In this document: positions 33,204 to 45,429 of the stretch, in pieces
Numbering within the stretch: position 1 is the stretch's first letter
How the letters are laid out: every line of letters begins with the position of its first letter
Assembly (NCBI GenBank): GCA_948474755.1
Contig: CAOLHI010001139.1
Coordinates: 124,001-188,000, forward strand
Origin: Ctenosaura bakeri
Lineage: Eukaryota; Chordata; Lepidosauria; Squamata; Iguanidae
DNA: 64,000 nt
Direction of reading: 5' to 3'
Made by a program: the position numbers and the translations under genes
The notes under the pieces: generated by a model
What the model saw: the letters and a program-made list of their open reading frames with translations, nothing else
Databases searched by the model: none
What the model was told of the DNA's origin: nothing

Positions 33204-33430
33204 ACAACAGAGAAGATGTTGACTAAGCGTTAGAGAGCATTTCCCAGTGAGTTGTTTGACAGTGGAACTTCAGACTATTTCTGAAGGTAGTAGGTGCTTG
33301 TTTCCTTGGGCATTTGCCAGCAGAGACTTGATGAACACTTGCTGGGTATGTTTATCTGTGACTTTTCTGCCTCATTGTTCAGCACAATATTGGATTAAAA
33401 GGCGTATGATTCTAGGATGGGACTGGGAAA
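33204..33430 (+). mobile_element. CR1 LINE fragment, part 2
   Basis: Continues the CR1 from 31649 after the L1: the second copy of the 14-bp duplication, then TTTGACAGTGGAACTTCAGA, GCAGAGACTTGATGAACACT and GTATGATTCTAGGATGGGAC. These are the CR1 C-terminus and 3' signature, strongly diverged. Confidence 0.75.
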
Positions 33431-33577
33431 CTGTTACAGGATCTACTGGGTGAAAATAAGACCATTTTTGTTATTTCCAGTAGAGGAGATCCCTTGAGTA
33501 AGTATGGGAAACCTTGGCAATTTTACTTTCTCCTGCATTCAGATTTTCTAATTCTCACATTCTTTCCCTTCTGAATG

Positions 33578-34042
33578 TACAGTTGGCCGTCCATGTTTAT
33601 GAGTTTGCCTTTATGGATTTGATTATTTCTGATTTTCTCCAACCCTTGCCTCCCCCACTGCAGGCACTTCTTTTCCGGAGCAACCTTCTCTCTTGGTGGC
33701 TCTGATCAGGCCTTGCAGCCCTTTAAAAAATCACCTCTGGTCCTCTTCCATCAATCACTGCCTGGACAGCTAAGGATGGATTGCAGCCTGATTTCTCAGG
33801 AACACAAACCCTCTTCCAATGTCCCCCACACCCAAAGAAGGAAATGGGAGAGACAAAGGAAGTATAGGGCCACCATGGTGACACACCCCCTTTCCCTGGC
33901 CTGGTTTGGACCCTGCATGTCCATTCTTCACACCATGCATTGCCCCCTTTCCCACAGACACACACATTTTGATATTTGCCATTTTTCTACTTTTGCATGG
34001 TCTGGCATCCCTAACCCTAGCAAATGTGGAGGGTCAACTGTA
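33578..34042 (+). mobile_element. Tigger-like MITE, long subtype (copy 4)
   Basis: TACAGTTGGCCGTCCATGTT at the left and GTGGAGGGTCAACTGTA at the right are inverted repeats starting and ending in TA. The interior (CCTTGCAGCCCTTTAAAAAA, AATCACTGCCTGGACAGCTA) matches 179-649 and 41095-41550. It is the best preserved long-subtype copy. Confidence 0.9.
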
Positions 34043-34890
34043 ATCTCTGTTAAGTTTGGTAACTTCAAAATCAACTGAACTCTTGTCTCATTTTCTAGCC
34101 AAATTCAATAATTTCAGCTATTCCTACCCTAGAAGGGATCATTTTTACTATATGGGTGTTAAAGAGGTGGAACATGTCTCTGGGAGAGAAAAGAAGCTGA
34201 AAACCAAATTTTGCATCAGTACAATTGAATACACAGAGATTCAAACCTAGAATTTTAGAAGGTGAAGTAATGGTGTATGAATTTGATAGTTTTGATTTCT
34301 CCCACATGTTACATTTTAACATCTCATCTTTTTTGCCATCCTAGATATAGAAAAAAAATGAATTTCAACATTCCTATTAGAAATGAACTGAAAGAAATTT
34401 TTCATCCATCCCTGTCTTGCAACATGTCTGTACTGTTTCCTAATCAGAATACAAACCATTATTATACTATCATTGTGTAACAAATTGCAATTGTATTTTA
34501 AAGACATGATGTTGGTGCTACGTTATTGCTACTGCTCTGAGAGTGAGACATTTTGATATGCCACAGTTTAGAGTTTGGCTGAGATTCTACAGCATGTTTG
34601 CATAGTGTAAATCTACACTCATGTGGTTACATGGCTATTGCACTACACCACCCTTCTGATGAAGGCCAGTATTGAGCAACCAATTGTGTTATCTGCTCAT
34701 TTGCCTGATTATAGTCTCTTTGTGCAATAGGAAATGCAGAGTGGCTGTTTCTGCCACCCCAATGAATGAACTGGTTTGTTGAAGGCACTAATAAACAGTT
34801 GTGTATCATGCAAGAATGCTAGAATCCTGTTGGGTAGACCCAAGTAGATTATACCTTCTGCAACAATTGCTGAATGGAAAGTCAACAAGT

Positions 34891-35210
34891 TTGTTGTTGT
34901 TATGTGCCATTAGGTTGGCTTTGACTCATAGCAAACCTATGAATAAGAGACTTCAAGAGACTTGGTTATGAACAGCCTTGCCTAGGGCAACCCAAGGCTG
35001 CAGCTTCCTTGATTGAGCCAATCCACCTGTAATGTGGTCTTCATACGTATTTTCCTACTGCCTTCCACTGTACCAAGTATTATTTTCCAGTGAGTCATGT
35101 TATCTCATGATACGTCTGAAGTACAATACCTTCAGTTTAGTCACTTTGGATTCTAGTGAAGGTTCAAGCTTGGTTTGCTCTCAGACTCGTTTATTGAGTC
35201 AGCACGTAGG
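34891..35210 (-). mobile_element. RTE/Bov-B-type LINE 3' end
   Basis: On the minus strand the sequence translates, with breaks, into the C-terminus of Bov-B-like ORF2 (a TKLRVLYFRHIMR-like segment, then RW(I/L)DSIKEA). It ends in a TCAAAGCCAACCTAATGGCA-like terminus followed by CAACAACAA. The SINE tails in the window resemble this 3' end, which fits RTE-driven SINE mobilisation. Confidence 0.8.
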
Positions 35211-36280
35211 TAAATCCAGTTGAGTCAATGGCTGCGCTCTAGTTAGGACTGGCAATAGTATTGAGGCCCATGTGGAATGGCTACTCTTGTGAAACACTGG
35301 TTATGAAACCCTAAACTGAGTATGTTCATTGCACAACAGCCAGAAAAATTTGACCACATGTACAAGGAAACTTACATGTATGTATGATATCTACAGGATT
35401 CTAGCCCATGCTTTCATTGTTATTTTGCTTGTGTATTGTAACCTGATTTGTACACAATGGCTTGGGAGAAAGCAGTATATAAATGTATAAATAAGGTGAT
35501 GGTGATGATGATACCTGTCCTTCTTTCCCTAGCACGATAGTTAAAAAGGAAAAGGTTTTGACCAGAAAAACAGTAACAAAGCCAAACACTCAATTCCTTA
35601 GCCTAGCACCACTGTTGTGATCTAGTTTTGGGAGCCTTCTACTGTTATCCATATTTTATTTTTGATAGAGAGATCCTATCATGGATCTCTTGCTCAAAGC
35701 TCTGTTTTAGCTCTTAGTACAAAGATGCTAGCAAAAAAAAAAAAAAATGATTCATCAAATGAGGGCATTGTTTGTCCCTTTCAAAAGAGCCCACTGTTTA
35801 TCTCCTTGGATGCTCAGTTCTCAGACAAAATATCCATAATTATAGAATGGCTTTCAGCAGTGAAGTATGAGGATAAGGAAGACTACAAAAGGGGGCTTCT
35901 AATTAAAAATCTCTTCCTCTCTCTCATTCCCTCTTTACTTCTCCTCCCCCTATTTGTGTGAAGGGTATATACAAACATGATAGACAGACAGATAGAAAAG
36001 GAATAAATATAGATAAATACAGGTTCTAAGGGTACGTTTCTAAGCGCATTTACTTTCTATGTATATCTCATTTAAATCAATAGGAGTTCTTCCAAATAAA
36101 TAGGATCCAGATGTACACTGTCTCTTTGCAAAGCCATTATCACAATTTTGGGGAGGGGGGGTTAAAGACATAAGTATTTTATTTATCATCTTTTCCTCCT
36201 GAGAATTTTTAGGGAAATTTTGTTGTAACCTTAACATGGAAGAAATAAGAACACAGAAGAATCTTAACATAGAATGTATT

Positions 36281-36672
36281 TACACTCATCCCTCCACATT
36301 TGCTAGGATTAGGGGCACAGGGCCCCCGTGAAAGTGAAAAAAAATGTGAATAACTCTAGCCCCCCCCCCACAATATTTAACACACACAAAAATATGATCA
36401 ACATATTTCAACTCACCATGGATTCCTCAGAGGCATCGGGGTTCCTTCACAAGGCAGAAGTGGGTGGCTGGTGGGGCTCACTGCCACCTCCACTGCTGCC
36501 CCACATCATTTTTAGGAGGGGCTTACAAGCCCCGTTTGCAGTTTCTCAGTCTCACAAGGCTTGCAGTCCCTATTAAAAATGGCATAGGGAGGCAGCAGAA
36601 GTGACAGCAAATAATCTGTGAATAATCAAATCCACAAAAGTGAAACCCACAAATATGGAGGGCTGACTGTAT
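36281..36672 (-). mobile_element. Tigger-like MITE, short subtype (copy 5)
   Basis: In reverse orientation: TACACTCATCCCTCCACATT at the left, GGAGGGCTGACTGTA at the right. The interior has ACTCACCATGGATTCCTCAG, GGGTTCCTTCACAAGGCAGA and CCCTATTAAAAATGGCATAG. It is close to the copy at 45008-45397 and looks fairly young. Confidence 0.9.
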
Positions 36673-36904
36673 ATACATGGGTTGAAGTTGGTTAACAAAG
36701 TTATAGAACTACCTTCTTTGCCAAGATGTGAGTATAGGTTAGACAGGGATTTCCTGGGAGCAGTTCGAGTAAGTCAGTCGTCTTTTTAGTGAGAGTTGAG
36801 CAACATGATCTGTGGGGTACCTAGTTTCCACTCCAAGATGAGAATGAGGGACATTCACAAACTGTTCAACATATTCACTGAGTCAGTTATTTGCTGTTGT
36901 GGGG

Positions 36905-37440
36905 GAAAAAATTAATGCAATTCTAGACTGCACCAACAAAAATACATAATACCAAATCAGAGAAAGTCACAGTACCAATTTATTCTGATTTGCTCAAATG
37001 CCATTTACAATACCATTTCCAGCTCTGGGGCACCACAGTTTAACAAGGATTAAAATGTGAACAGAGAAAGACAAGAAAGACTGTAAAGAGTTTGGAAAAC
37101 AAACCCTATGAAGAAGCATGGGTATGTTCAGCCTGCAGAAGAGAAGATCAAGAGATAATACAATAGACATCTTCGTATATTTGAAGGGCTATCACACAGA
37201 AGATGAAGCAAGCTTTTTTCTGCTGTTCCACATGGTGGGACCTGGTCTGAAATAACAAAAAATAAGAACATCTAGATTAGAATTGCTATACAGTGGTGAA
37301 ACACAGTATTCTAAAGGGTCTGGTCATAGATTGTCCTTTCTTATTTACACAGGGATTGTTAACCATTTATCAGGGATGCATCAGCTGTGGATTTCCTGCA
37401 TCAGTAGGACATTGGAGTAGACAACTCTACAATTCTATAA
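36905..37440 (+). mobile_element. CR1 LINE 3' portion (degraded)
   Basis: Blocks in CR1 order: TGCAATTCTAGACTGCACCA, CCAGCTCTGGGGCACCACAG, TGTTCAGCCTGCAGAAGAGA, TATTTGAAGGGCTATCACAC and ACAACTCTACAATTCTATAA. Many frameshifts. The lost middle includes the PQSVV segment. Confidence 0.8.
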
Positions 37441-37460
37441 AATTCTGTGTTGCAAACAAG

Positions 37461-37676
37461 AGCCAATGTAGTTTAGCAGTTTGACTGTTAGACTAGAACT
37501 CTTGGAGATAAAGGTTCAAATCCCCCCTAGCTATGAGAACCTTGGGCACATCATAATCTCTCAGCCTCAGAGGAAGACGATGGTAAATCCCCTCTAACCA
37601 GCTCTTGCCAAGAAAACCCTGTGATTGCGTTTTCCATAAGTCAGAAATGACTTCAAGGCACGCAGCAACAACAGTA
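37461..37676 (+). mobile_element. tRNA-derived Sauria-type SINE
   Basis: Head AGCCAATGTAGTTTAGCAGT, box B AGGTTCAAATCCCCCCTA, the AACCTTGGGCACATCATAAT block, TCAGCCTCAGAGGAAGACGA, and the end CTTCAAGGCACGCAGCAACA. It lies directly after the CR1 fragment. Confidence 0.88.
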
Positions 37677-37908
37677 TCGAAAACTTTCATGACAGGCCAT
37701 GGGGATGTACAGAAAAGCCCGCTCATTCACTGTTGATACATACCAGGACTATGCCTTCCACCAGTGATGCCCCCAAACAAAATATTTTCCTTTTCTTGTG
37801 TACATTTGGCCAGTGCAGAAAAGGCCTGTGCCTACTTTGTTTGCTTAAAAAAATTAAAATATACATAGTTCATATTACTAAATGCATACAAAGTTGAAAA
37901 TATATTTA

Positions 37909-38155
37909 TTGATTTATTTTTTTGTATATATTTTTATTAAAGTTTTACTCAAAAAAAGAAAACCCTCCCCTCTTCCGAGCATCATTTTTCCAGTTGAATT
38001 TGTGTTTACATCTCATTTATACATTTTTTTCTATTGTAAGATTAACACATTATTACTTTTAATCTTATTACATTCAGTTTATACTTATTCTATAACATCT
38101 TTAATTTTCATTACCATTTTTCCAACACTCTTTCTTATTCTTTCCCTCATTCCTT
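37909..38155 (-). mobile_element. L1 3' UTR insertion with exact 20-bp target duplication
   Basis: The 20-mer CAAAGTTGAAAATATATTTA occurs at 37889-37908 and again at 38156-38175. Between the copies are about 247 bp starting with T-rich sequence (reversed poly(A)) and holding an AT-rich stretch resembling the 3' UTR of the L1 at 31650. No ORF2 remains. The exact duplication marks a recent L1-driven event. Confidence 0.9.
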
Positions 38156-38178
38156 CAAAGTTGAAAATATATTTAAAC

Positions 38179-38345
38179 TACAGTTGGCCCTCCATATCTG
38201 TGGGTTTAATATCACAGATTTGAGCATTTGTGGATTATTTGCTGCCACCTTCACTGCTGCCCTATATCATATTTAATAGGGACTTACAAGTCTTCCCTCA
38301 TACTTGCAGTCTCTCTGCAAGCCTCGCAAAACTGAGAGAGACTGT
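38179..38345 (+). mobile_element. Tigger-like MITE, short subtype, truncated (copy 6)
   Basis: Starts TACAGTTGGCCCTCCATATC, a near-consensus end, then GGATTATTTGCTGCCACCTT and AATAGGGACTTACAAGTC. The right half is missing. It begins three bases after the second copy of the L1 target duplication (38156-38175). Confidence 0.85.
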
Positions 38346-38700
38346 GGGAGATTGTGAGTTATCTGGCTTGAAGCTTGAGTTTAAATACTCCTTTTCTGCC
38401 TTGAGCGGGAAGGTGTTAATGGTTGTCTGGCAGAGCAGATAATGGGATCTGGAGAGTGGACAATGGTGTCTGGAATAGGCTAATGGCATTAGGTGACAAA
38501 GGACTGATGGCAGGTCTTGATGGTGGGATAGGTGAGGACACAAAAAGGAGAGTTTTGATGGACAAAAGGAGAAAGTTGAAGACAGTCATTCTATGGAACC
38601 AGTTTTGGGTGCTCTTGTTTCTAAATTTTGAGTTGTTAAGAGACATCTGCCAGTCCATTATCTCTGGAGTTTCCCTAACCATGACCTAGCCATGCCCTGA
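38346..38700. mobile_element. Repeat related to the possible LTR at 54505
   Basis: AAGGTGTTAATGGTTGTCTG, GGCAGAGCA and TTAGGTGACAAAGGACTGAT recur in order in diverged form at 54850-54960. On the minus strand a TATTTAAA lies at about 38381. The shared order shows a dispersed element; its LTR nature is a guess. Confidence 0.4.
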
Positions 38701-39057
38701 ACTTGTTCTAACCTAGTTTTGCAACACACATGTGCAGCCAATTCCCGGTCATAGCAAGATATAATTTATATTTCATACCAATTAAATATTCTTCCAATTA
38801 AACCATATCATGGAGTAGAGTTGTATGGCCTGGTAACACTGCTGCCTATCAGTGCAGACTGTACTGAACTAGGTGAACCACTGGTGTGGCTTAGGTTAGA
38901 ACAGCTTCCTGTAAAAGGCCTCTCAGCTAAAATTTGGAATAGAACATATACATATATAAGTTACTTAGACATATCCACAGAATCAGGAATCTTGCAGAAA
39001 TTAGGATCCCTGATTGTTTGTATTTATGGTAGTGGTTATTCTACTCAGCAGTAGTCA

Positions 39058-39418
39058 ATGGCCCTTTTCACACAGCGTTTCTTAACCGAAAGGGCCCCTT
39101 GAGCATCGCGTGAATGGGAGGAGTGGTCTGCATGATGCGCACACATTTACGCGATGCCCAAGAGCGTGATGTGAACCGCTAATGGATTTTCTTATTTTCG
39201 GTTTCAAGCTGAAAATGCCATGTGGTTGCCTCAGTGCTAGCCTTCAACTCCCAGGCTGCACTGCAGTAGGAAGGGGTGGGGCATGAGCGGGGCACTCGCA
39301 CGACCAGCAAGCAGCTGCGGTGCCGAAGCAGCAGGGACACGACAGTCTCTCGCAAGAGGCTGCTTGCGCGATCCCTGTGCTCCAGCACTGAGAACAGGTA
39401 AGTTGCAGAAACGACCAA
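39058..39418. mobile_element. GGCCCTTTC-terminal element (copy 2)
   Basis: Left GGCCCTTTTCACACAGCGTT, right GTAAGTTGCAGAAACGACC. The interior keeps many CpGs (GAGCATCGCGTGAATGG, TTGCGCGATCCCTGTGC) and the GGCTGCACTGCAGTAGGAAG block of the family, so it is probably fairly young. No coding frame. Confidence 0.7.
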
Positions 39419-41094
39419 TGTCTCACTCTCCCTTCCATGCATTGATTGTATATAAGATTATTATGTGAAGGCTACAATCTTGTGTAGTTCAGCATGGTAT
39501 ATGTCCATATGTGGACCTATGTTAGAATGAGTCATATACCATCTCCTAGCTTAGGCTTGTTCTGCACCATACCTCAATAGGATGTTGTTCTGTTACAATC
39601 CCAGCATTGCCATTTCCGTGATGGTGTTGGGTAGGAATGCTCTCTACTACTTCCTTTTGACTTAAGTGGATGAGGAGCGTTATTGCCACCAGTGTTTCTT
39701 CTGCACTACCAGCATTTTGATTTTGTTTTCTTTTTTGTAAGCTGCAGTAGCTCAGCAATGGTGTAAGGGCATGACACACCAGTATACTATTGTATTTTCA
39801 TGCTATAATGTTAAAAATGTATTTTAAAAAACTCAAAGGAGAAATTTATTTTAAAGATGTGGTAGATTTTGAAGTTACCATGCCATGGGAGTAGCTGAGG
39901 GAGGGACAGCCTGGGCACGTCCACACCCTGACCACTGCTGGATCAGCAATAACGGGAAGCACTATCAAGCACTATTACGGAACTGCACTGACACAGTTGA
40001 TGGGATTGTAATACTAAAGGAGGCTCTTAATGGATTCTTTTCTGGAAATGATATAGGCTGATTTGCAACTCTTGGAAATGGCATAGCAACTGGATAGTGA
40101 CGACGTTGTGCTGTAGCACAGTTCCTGGACTGGGAACAACCCATTGCTGTGGTGAGATGACAATGTGCATCCCACCCTTCGTCTCTGAAGGCTGTAGCCA
40201 TTACATGCCTGTTTGGACAGGCAGGATCACAGACGTTTTTGGCTGAATCTCTGTAGCCAGACACAAAATGATTACAGCTGTGCTCTGGAGACCCCTGGCA
40301 CATCCTAGTACTAATGTCATTATTTTTCACCTGGCCACAGGGACATAGCCAGATGCTTCTGCAGTCCTGTCTGCTTGCCGCAAAGAATGGAATGACAGTG
40401 CAGGCACATCAAAGGCTTTTTATCAAATCGGGGTTGGGGTGTTGGGTGCAGGTGGAGGAAGGGAATACTAGCATCTACAGGATGCCAGCTGAAGGGAGTT
40501 AATAAAGGAACCTACTTCCTGGAAGAAAGTAGATATGCAGATATACCAGATGTGTTAATACCTGTTCAAGAACACATTAGTTATGTATGGGGCTTTGCCT
40601 GGTCTGCTGGGAGAGCTCGTTTGCAAATATTTATTCTTATCTTTAGTGAAGATGCGTTTTGGGTTTTTTGTTTTGTTTTGCTTTGCTTTCTGCCATGCTG
40701 TTCCAAACCTTTTTTTTTTCTTTTGGTCAAGTCTTTGTTAATCATGTTTGGAGGAACTCCTGGCAGCATAAGAGACAAAACAATAGAACATTTTACAAAG
40801 CAATGTTGAATTATGGGGTTCACACGGCGCACACACACAGATACAATAAGACCATCTCCCTCCTCCCCCCTCCAAAGCTTGCATGCAAGAAGCTTGATAT
40901 TTCAAAAGCAACATTTCATTCTTTTTTTTTCTCTGCTCAAGCCTCCATAGGGCTTTGTGACTGAGAAAATTGTCCATTTCAGTCATACATCTGAATGCTT
41001 TATTAGTTTTTAGATCAGTAACTAGGGGTGTCAGAAGCCAAAGAAGATATCTTCATCATATAACTGTATAATCCCTCTGGAATGTACAGTCAGC
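39419..41094. other. No gene; probable unclassified repeats
   Basis: The part from 39960 to 40330 (GATGGGATTGTAATACTAAA, AGCACAGTTCCTGGACTGGG) reads like a decayed element but I cannot place it. T- and G-rich runs lie at 40657-40725. No exon is supported. Confidence 0.35.
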
Positions 41095-41550
41095 TCTCCA
41101 CATTCTCTAGGGTTAGGAGCACAGCACCTCCACAGAAGTGGGAAAAACACAAATATAGAAATGTGGGAGGAGGGGTCAAGGCCTTGTGGGGAGAGCAGGT
41201 ACTCAGGGTCCAAACCAGATCATGGAAAAGGGGTGAGTCAGCATGATATCTCTATACTTTTTTTGTCTCACCCATCTCCTTTCTTGGAAGTGTGTGAGAC
41301 ATCAGGGAAACAGTTTGTGGTGCTAAGAAATTAGGCTATGAGCCATCCTGAGCTGGCCAGGCAGGGGCTGGTGGAGGAGAAGGAAGACCAAAGATGAGTT
41401 TTTAAAGGATTGTGTAGGCTGATCAGAGCTGTTGAGAGGGAGGTTTCCTCTGGAAAGGAAGACCTTGAGGTAGGAGGAGAGAGTTTGGAGAAACTCACAA
41501 ATAATCAAATCCATGAAAGTTAAACCCACAAATGTGGAGGGCCAATTGTA
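41095..41550 (-). mobile_element. Tigger-like MITE, long subtype (copy 7)
   Basis: Reverse orientation: TACAGTCAGCTCTCCACATT at the left, GTGGAGGGCCAATTGTA at the right. The interior (AGGGGCTGGTGGAGGAGAAG, TTTTTAAAGGATTGTGTAGG) is the reverse of 179-649 and 33578-34042. Confidence 0.87.
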
Positions 41551-41685
41551 TATTCAAGTGGAAAGGAGAATGTCAAAGTTAGAATGAAGTCAAAACTAGC
41601 TCTTCACTGTTTATCTTAACTATCAAAATGCTGATGAGGAAGATGAGGAGGAAGAATGGATGGATGGATAAATCTTAGACTAACA

Positions 41686-41860
41686 GAATCATAGGACTTT
41701 AGATTCAGGAGCAGTTGTACTCCCAAGAACACAACACGGGAAACTTGGAATGCGACATTCCTGACAGACTGCTGTCCAACCTCAGATTAAATACTTCTGG
41801 CAAAAAGCCCACCATTTCCTGAGGTAGACTATCCCACTGGAGAATAGTTCTTATTTTGGG
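41686..41860 (-). mobile_element. CR1 LINE 3' fragment
   Basis: Begins ACAGAATCATAGGACTTTAG (reversed CR1 end), then GACTGCTGTCCAACCTCAGA and CCTGAGGTAGACTATCCCAC. Heavily diverged. Confidence 0.7.
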
Positions 41861-42479
41861 GGAGTTCTCACAAAATGAAATCCAACTCTGAGTCCCAGTT
41901 AAATCAATGGTATTACCTCCTTCTGATCTGGTGAGGCTTAATGTAAGGGTTGACTTACCAAGTTCCCATTGATTCAGTGAATCTACTGTAGCTATGATTA
42001 ATGATTGAATTGACTTCTGAATGTTTACCCAGAATCTGGTTCCTTATACTTTCCAATCAGTGGTTCCAGTCCTGCCTGACCGAGCAGCCTTGTTCTGCAT
42101 CAGAGCTGGGCAGATGTCAGATTGAGGAATCTAATCTATTCACTGGTTTTTACTGGAATCCTAGGATAACACCAGTGCAAAAGACATACACTTATAATTA
42201 AGAGTATCCTGAGTTAGGAATTGGTTCTGAATAGCAGAACTCCACAGAACTCACATTTCTTTCAGCCAAAGGCATAGCCTTGTTACCACCAAGCATTCTT
42301 TATTTCAAAAGTATAATTTTTTGCTATTGCAAAAAATAATTTAAGAAAAAAGGAAATTGGACATTGCTGAAAATCTGCTATAAACTATGCAAAGATACGC
42401 ATGCAGATCCAAAGCTGCCTTCTGTCCACCTTTGTTCTATGTGACAATCATTCTTCTGTTTGAAAGCAATGACTATGAA

Positions 42480-42705
42480 ATCACAGAATCATAGAAATTT
42501 AGTATTGGAGAGGGTAATCAAATTAGATTCCCCAAAGATTCAGGAAATCCCCAACTAAAGCATCTGTTGCAGATAGCCACTCAGTCTTGGCTTTTAAAAA
42601 CAAAAGAGAGAACCTCCAATGATTGGACCTTCAGCACATTCCATGAGCCAGTCTGTTCCTCTGTTGAACAGCTCTAACTGAGAGGAAGTTCTCGTTTCCC
42701 CTTAA
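42480..42705 (-). mobile_element. CR1 LINE 3' fragment
   Basis: Begins TCACAGAATCATAGAAATTT, continues GCCACTCAGTCTTGGCTTTT, GAGAACCTCCAATGATTGG and CTCTAACTGAGAGGAAGTTC, the reversed order of the CR1 C-terminal and 3' region. Confidence 0.8.
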
Positions 42706-43489
42706 ACATGTCCTTTCTTGGTTGATATGTTTCTGTGCCTTTATAGGGCATAATGGGTATGTATTGGACTACAGTGGCAGCTTAGGCAAGCTGCTCTTTT
42801 AGCACAAAGTGGCTAAGACCCTTTCCTCAGGAGGCTTCCATCCTGCATTGGGGACTGGAGAAGTATGGGATCTGGACGATGGTTCTGCATGACGTTGTAA
42901 GTGTCCCATCATTCTCCTTTTCCCAGGTGGCATGATTGCATCACAAATCATTGACAGGTTCTTCCCATCAATGACTAGTGATTGTGCTGCCCTCCCAGCA
43001 CCTTCTCATACTTACCTGAGCTGCAGAGGGTCAGGAAGTGCAATAGCCACACTTCCTGACCCAGAGCAGCCTGGCACAGTGCCCAGATGTACTGTGGAAT
43101 GAAGAGGCATGGCCACTATGCCTCCTCCATTCCCAGAGGCAGCCTCTGTACAGAGGGCAGTGCTCCCGTTACACTCCCGTCCCAAGAGAGTCTGTACTAG
43201 GATCCCTGTGGGATGCCACCAGGGTCTAGTAACATGGGGAAAGAGCCTAAGTATCAGAGGGAAGGGAGGTTGCTACCTTGCTTTGCCACACCCCCAATAC
43301 AAAAAACCCTTGTTTTTTGTTTTTTTGCTTCCAAATGCTCCTAAACACCCTGTGGAAGCCTGGGAGCATTTTGCCATGCGTTTATGCTCTTCTGGGCCAT
43401 TATAGGCTCAAGAGGGGCTTTTATTTACAACAGGAAATAACCAAACTGTACTTCCTGTTAATTTCCTGCTAAAATGACCCAGGTTTTAG

Positions 43490-45007
43490 CTTTAATAAAA
43501 TGTAAACAACCTCTTCTTCCATGTGCTGAAAGTGTCCTACACATTTATTGCCCAAGAAAGTTATGAAGATGTTTAACTGAAAGCAATCGATGGAACATAG
43601 TTTGCATAAATATGGGCTACTTCCAGTGTTAGTCTCAGCTTGCTCCCACTTAGATGTTTGAAATCAAAGTAGTTCGTTGCTACTTTTGAATCCCAGTCAT
43701 TTGTGTGGGTCTGTGCTAACTAGGCATAGTGTTGGATTTAACCCTATCAGGCACAACACTGAATAGTATGACATTGAAGGCTGCTAACCAATTGAAATGC
43801 CATTGGTTTCCATGAGGGAAATTATATACTTGATTTCAGTGGAACTTCAGTATCCTCAGCTTTGGATTAATAACACTGCATCTTTGATCAGATACAGGTG
43901 GCTTCTCCTTCTTCTCTACCTCCTCCTCTTCCTCCCTCTTCTTGACTTTCTTGATACTCAAAATCTTCTGCTAAAAGCAGAGCTGGCCCTGAGTTGTGCC
44001 CAACCAGCAAACATACTGCATACTTCAAAGGTTTTAATTCAAAGGAGGATTGTGAAACGAGTTACATTTTCACCTAGGGTATGTCCACACTACGATGTTA
44101 TTGAAGTTTGATACCACTTGAATTGCTATGGCTCCATCCTATTTAATCTGTGATTTCCCTTTCTGAAATCACTAATCAGTGGAGTTGCAGTAGAGTTCTC
44201 TAACAGAAAAGTCAAAGTACCTCACTGTACTACGCAGCCCAGCATTCTGTAGGACAGAGCCACGGCAGTTAAAGGGTTATCAAAAGGGTCTAACTGGGAT
44301 GCTTCCCCAGTCAAGCCTTTTCATTCTGCAAGATTGTTTTTGCTGTTACATTTTTCTAGTACATGAGATAGTTGTATTAATTACTTTTTCTACGCATTAA
44401 AAGAAAAGAAAAAGAAGACGATATAACTCGTGATTTTACTGACTTGACTCAAGAAGCGTTTGCAATCCCCCTCTAGTGGAGACCACCTAGAAATGCAACA
44501 TTCAATCATTCCTGAAGCTAAGAAGTCCCTCCTGTCTCCGTCATCTTTAAGTGGCTGATGAATTAAATCCCCTTCCTCATCCATCATGGCAAATGTGCAG
44601 TGTCAGAATAAGGTGCAGCACCACTCATAATTCTTATTTCAGGATGTGGAGAAGCATTTGTTACTGAACACAGAAATATGAAGGAAACACGGCCCAGCAC
44701 AAGCATCCTGTTGAAACACATTTAGAAAGAGGAATCTCTCAGATGTTTCCTCTTAATTAATCACTGGTTCAAAATAGAAAGCTCACTGGCATCAGGGATA
44801 ACAGTACAATACAGCTTGTGAGCAATGGAGGGGGGTAACAGGACTTGAGGAAAGTTCCTTTTTTTGGACTATCAGACCCCCAGCCAGCAGTTCTGGGAGC
44901 TGTTGTCCAAAAAAGTAAGTTTTCCAAGCTCTGGGAGAAGTATCTTCCAGCACTGATATAAAGAAAGCACACTCCATTTTTAACCTCTGATATTCCCGTA
45001 ATCAATT
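43490..45007. other. No gene; one palindromic repeat at 44858-44940
   Basis: AT-rich plain sequence. At 44858-44940, TTTTTTTGGACTATCAGACC and GTCCAAAAAAGTAAGTTTTC are inverted halves of a common sauropsid palindrome with the core TTCTGGGAGCTGTTGTCC. A similar block lies at 51015-51110. Confidence 0.5.
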
Positions 45008-45397
45008 TACAGTCATCCCTCCATATTCACTAGGGTTAGGGGCACAGGACCCCCATGAAAGTGAAAAAACTGTGAATAACTCTAGGCCCTTCCAAACAAT
45101 AGTGAACACACAAAAAGAGTATGGTCACCATACTCAACCCACCGTAGATTCCTTTGAGACATCAGGGTGTCTTCATAAGGCAGAAATAGGTAGCTGGTGG
45201 AGCTTACTGCCACCTCCACTGCTGTCCCACACCATTTTTAATAGTGAATTACTAGCCTTTTTTGTAGTTTCTCAGTCTCACAAGGCTTGCAGTCCCTATT
45301 AAAAATGGCATAGGGAGGTTGCAAAGGCAGCAGCAAATAATCCGTGAATAATCAAATCTGCAAAAGTGAAACCTGCAAATGTGGAGGGCTGACTATA
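45008..45397 (-). mobile_element. Tigger-like MITE, short subtype (copy 8)
   Basis: Left TACAGTCATCCCTCCATATT, right GTGGAGGGCTGACTATA. The interior (CTCAACCCACCGTAGATTCC, CAGTCCCTATTAAAAATGGC) follows 36281-36672 closely, including the ACTGTGAATAACTCTAGGCC block by the left end. Confidence 0.9.
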
Positions 45398-45429
45398 TTC
45401 TTTGTGTGTACACATACGTATGTGTCTTC

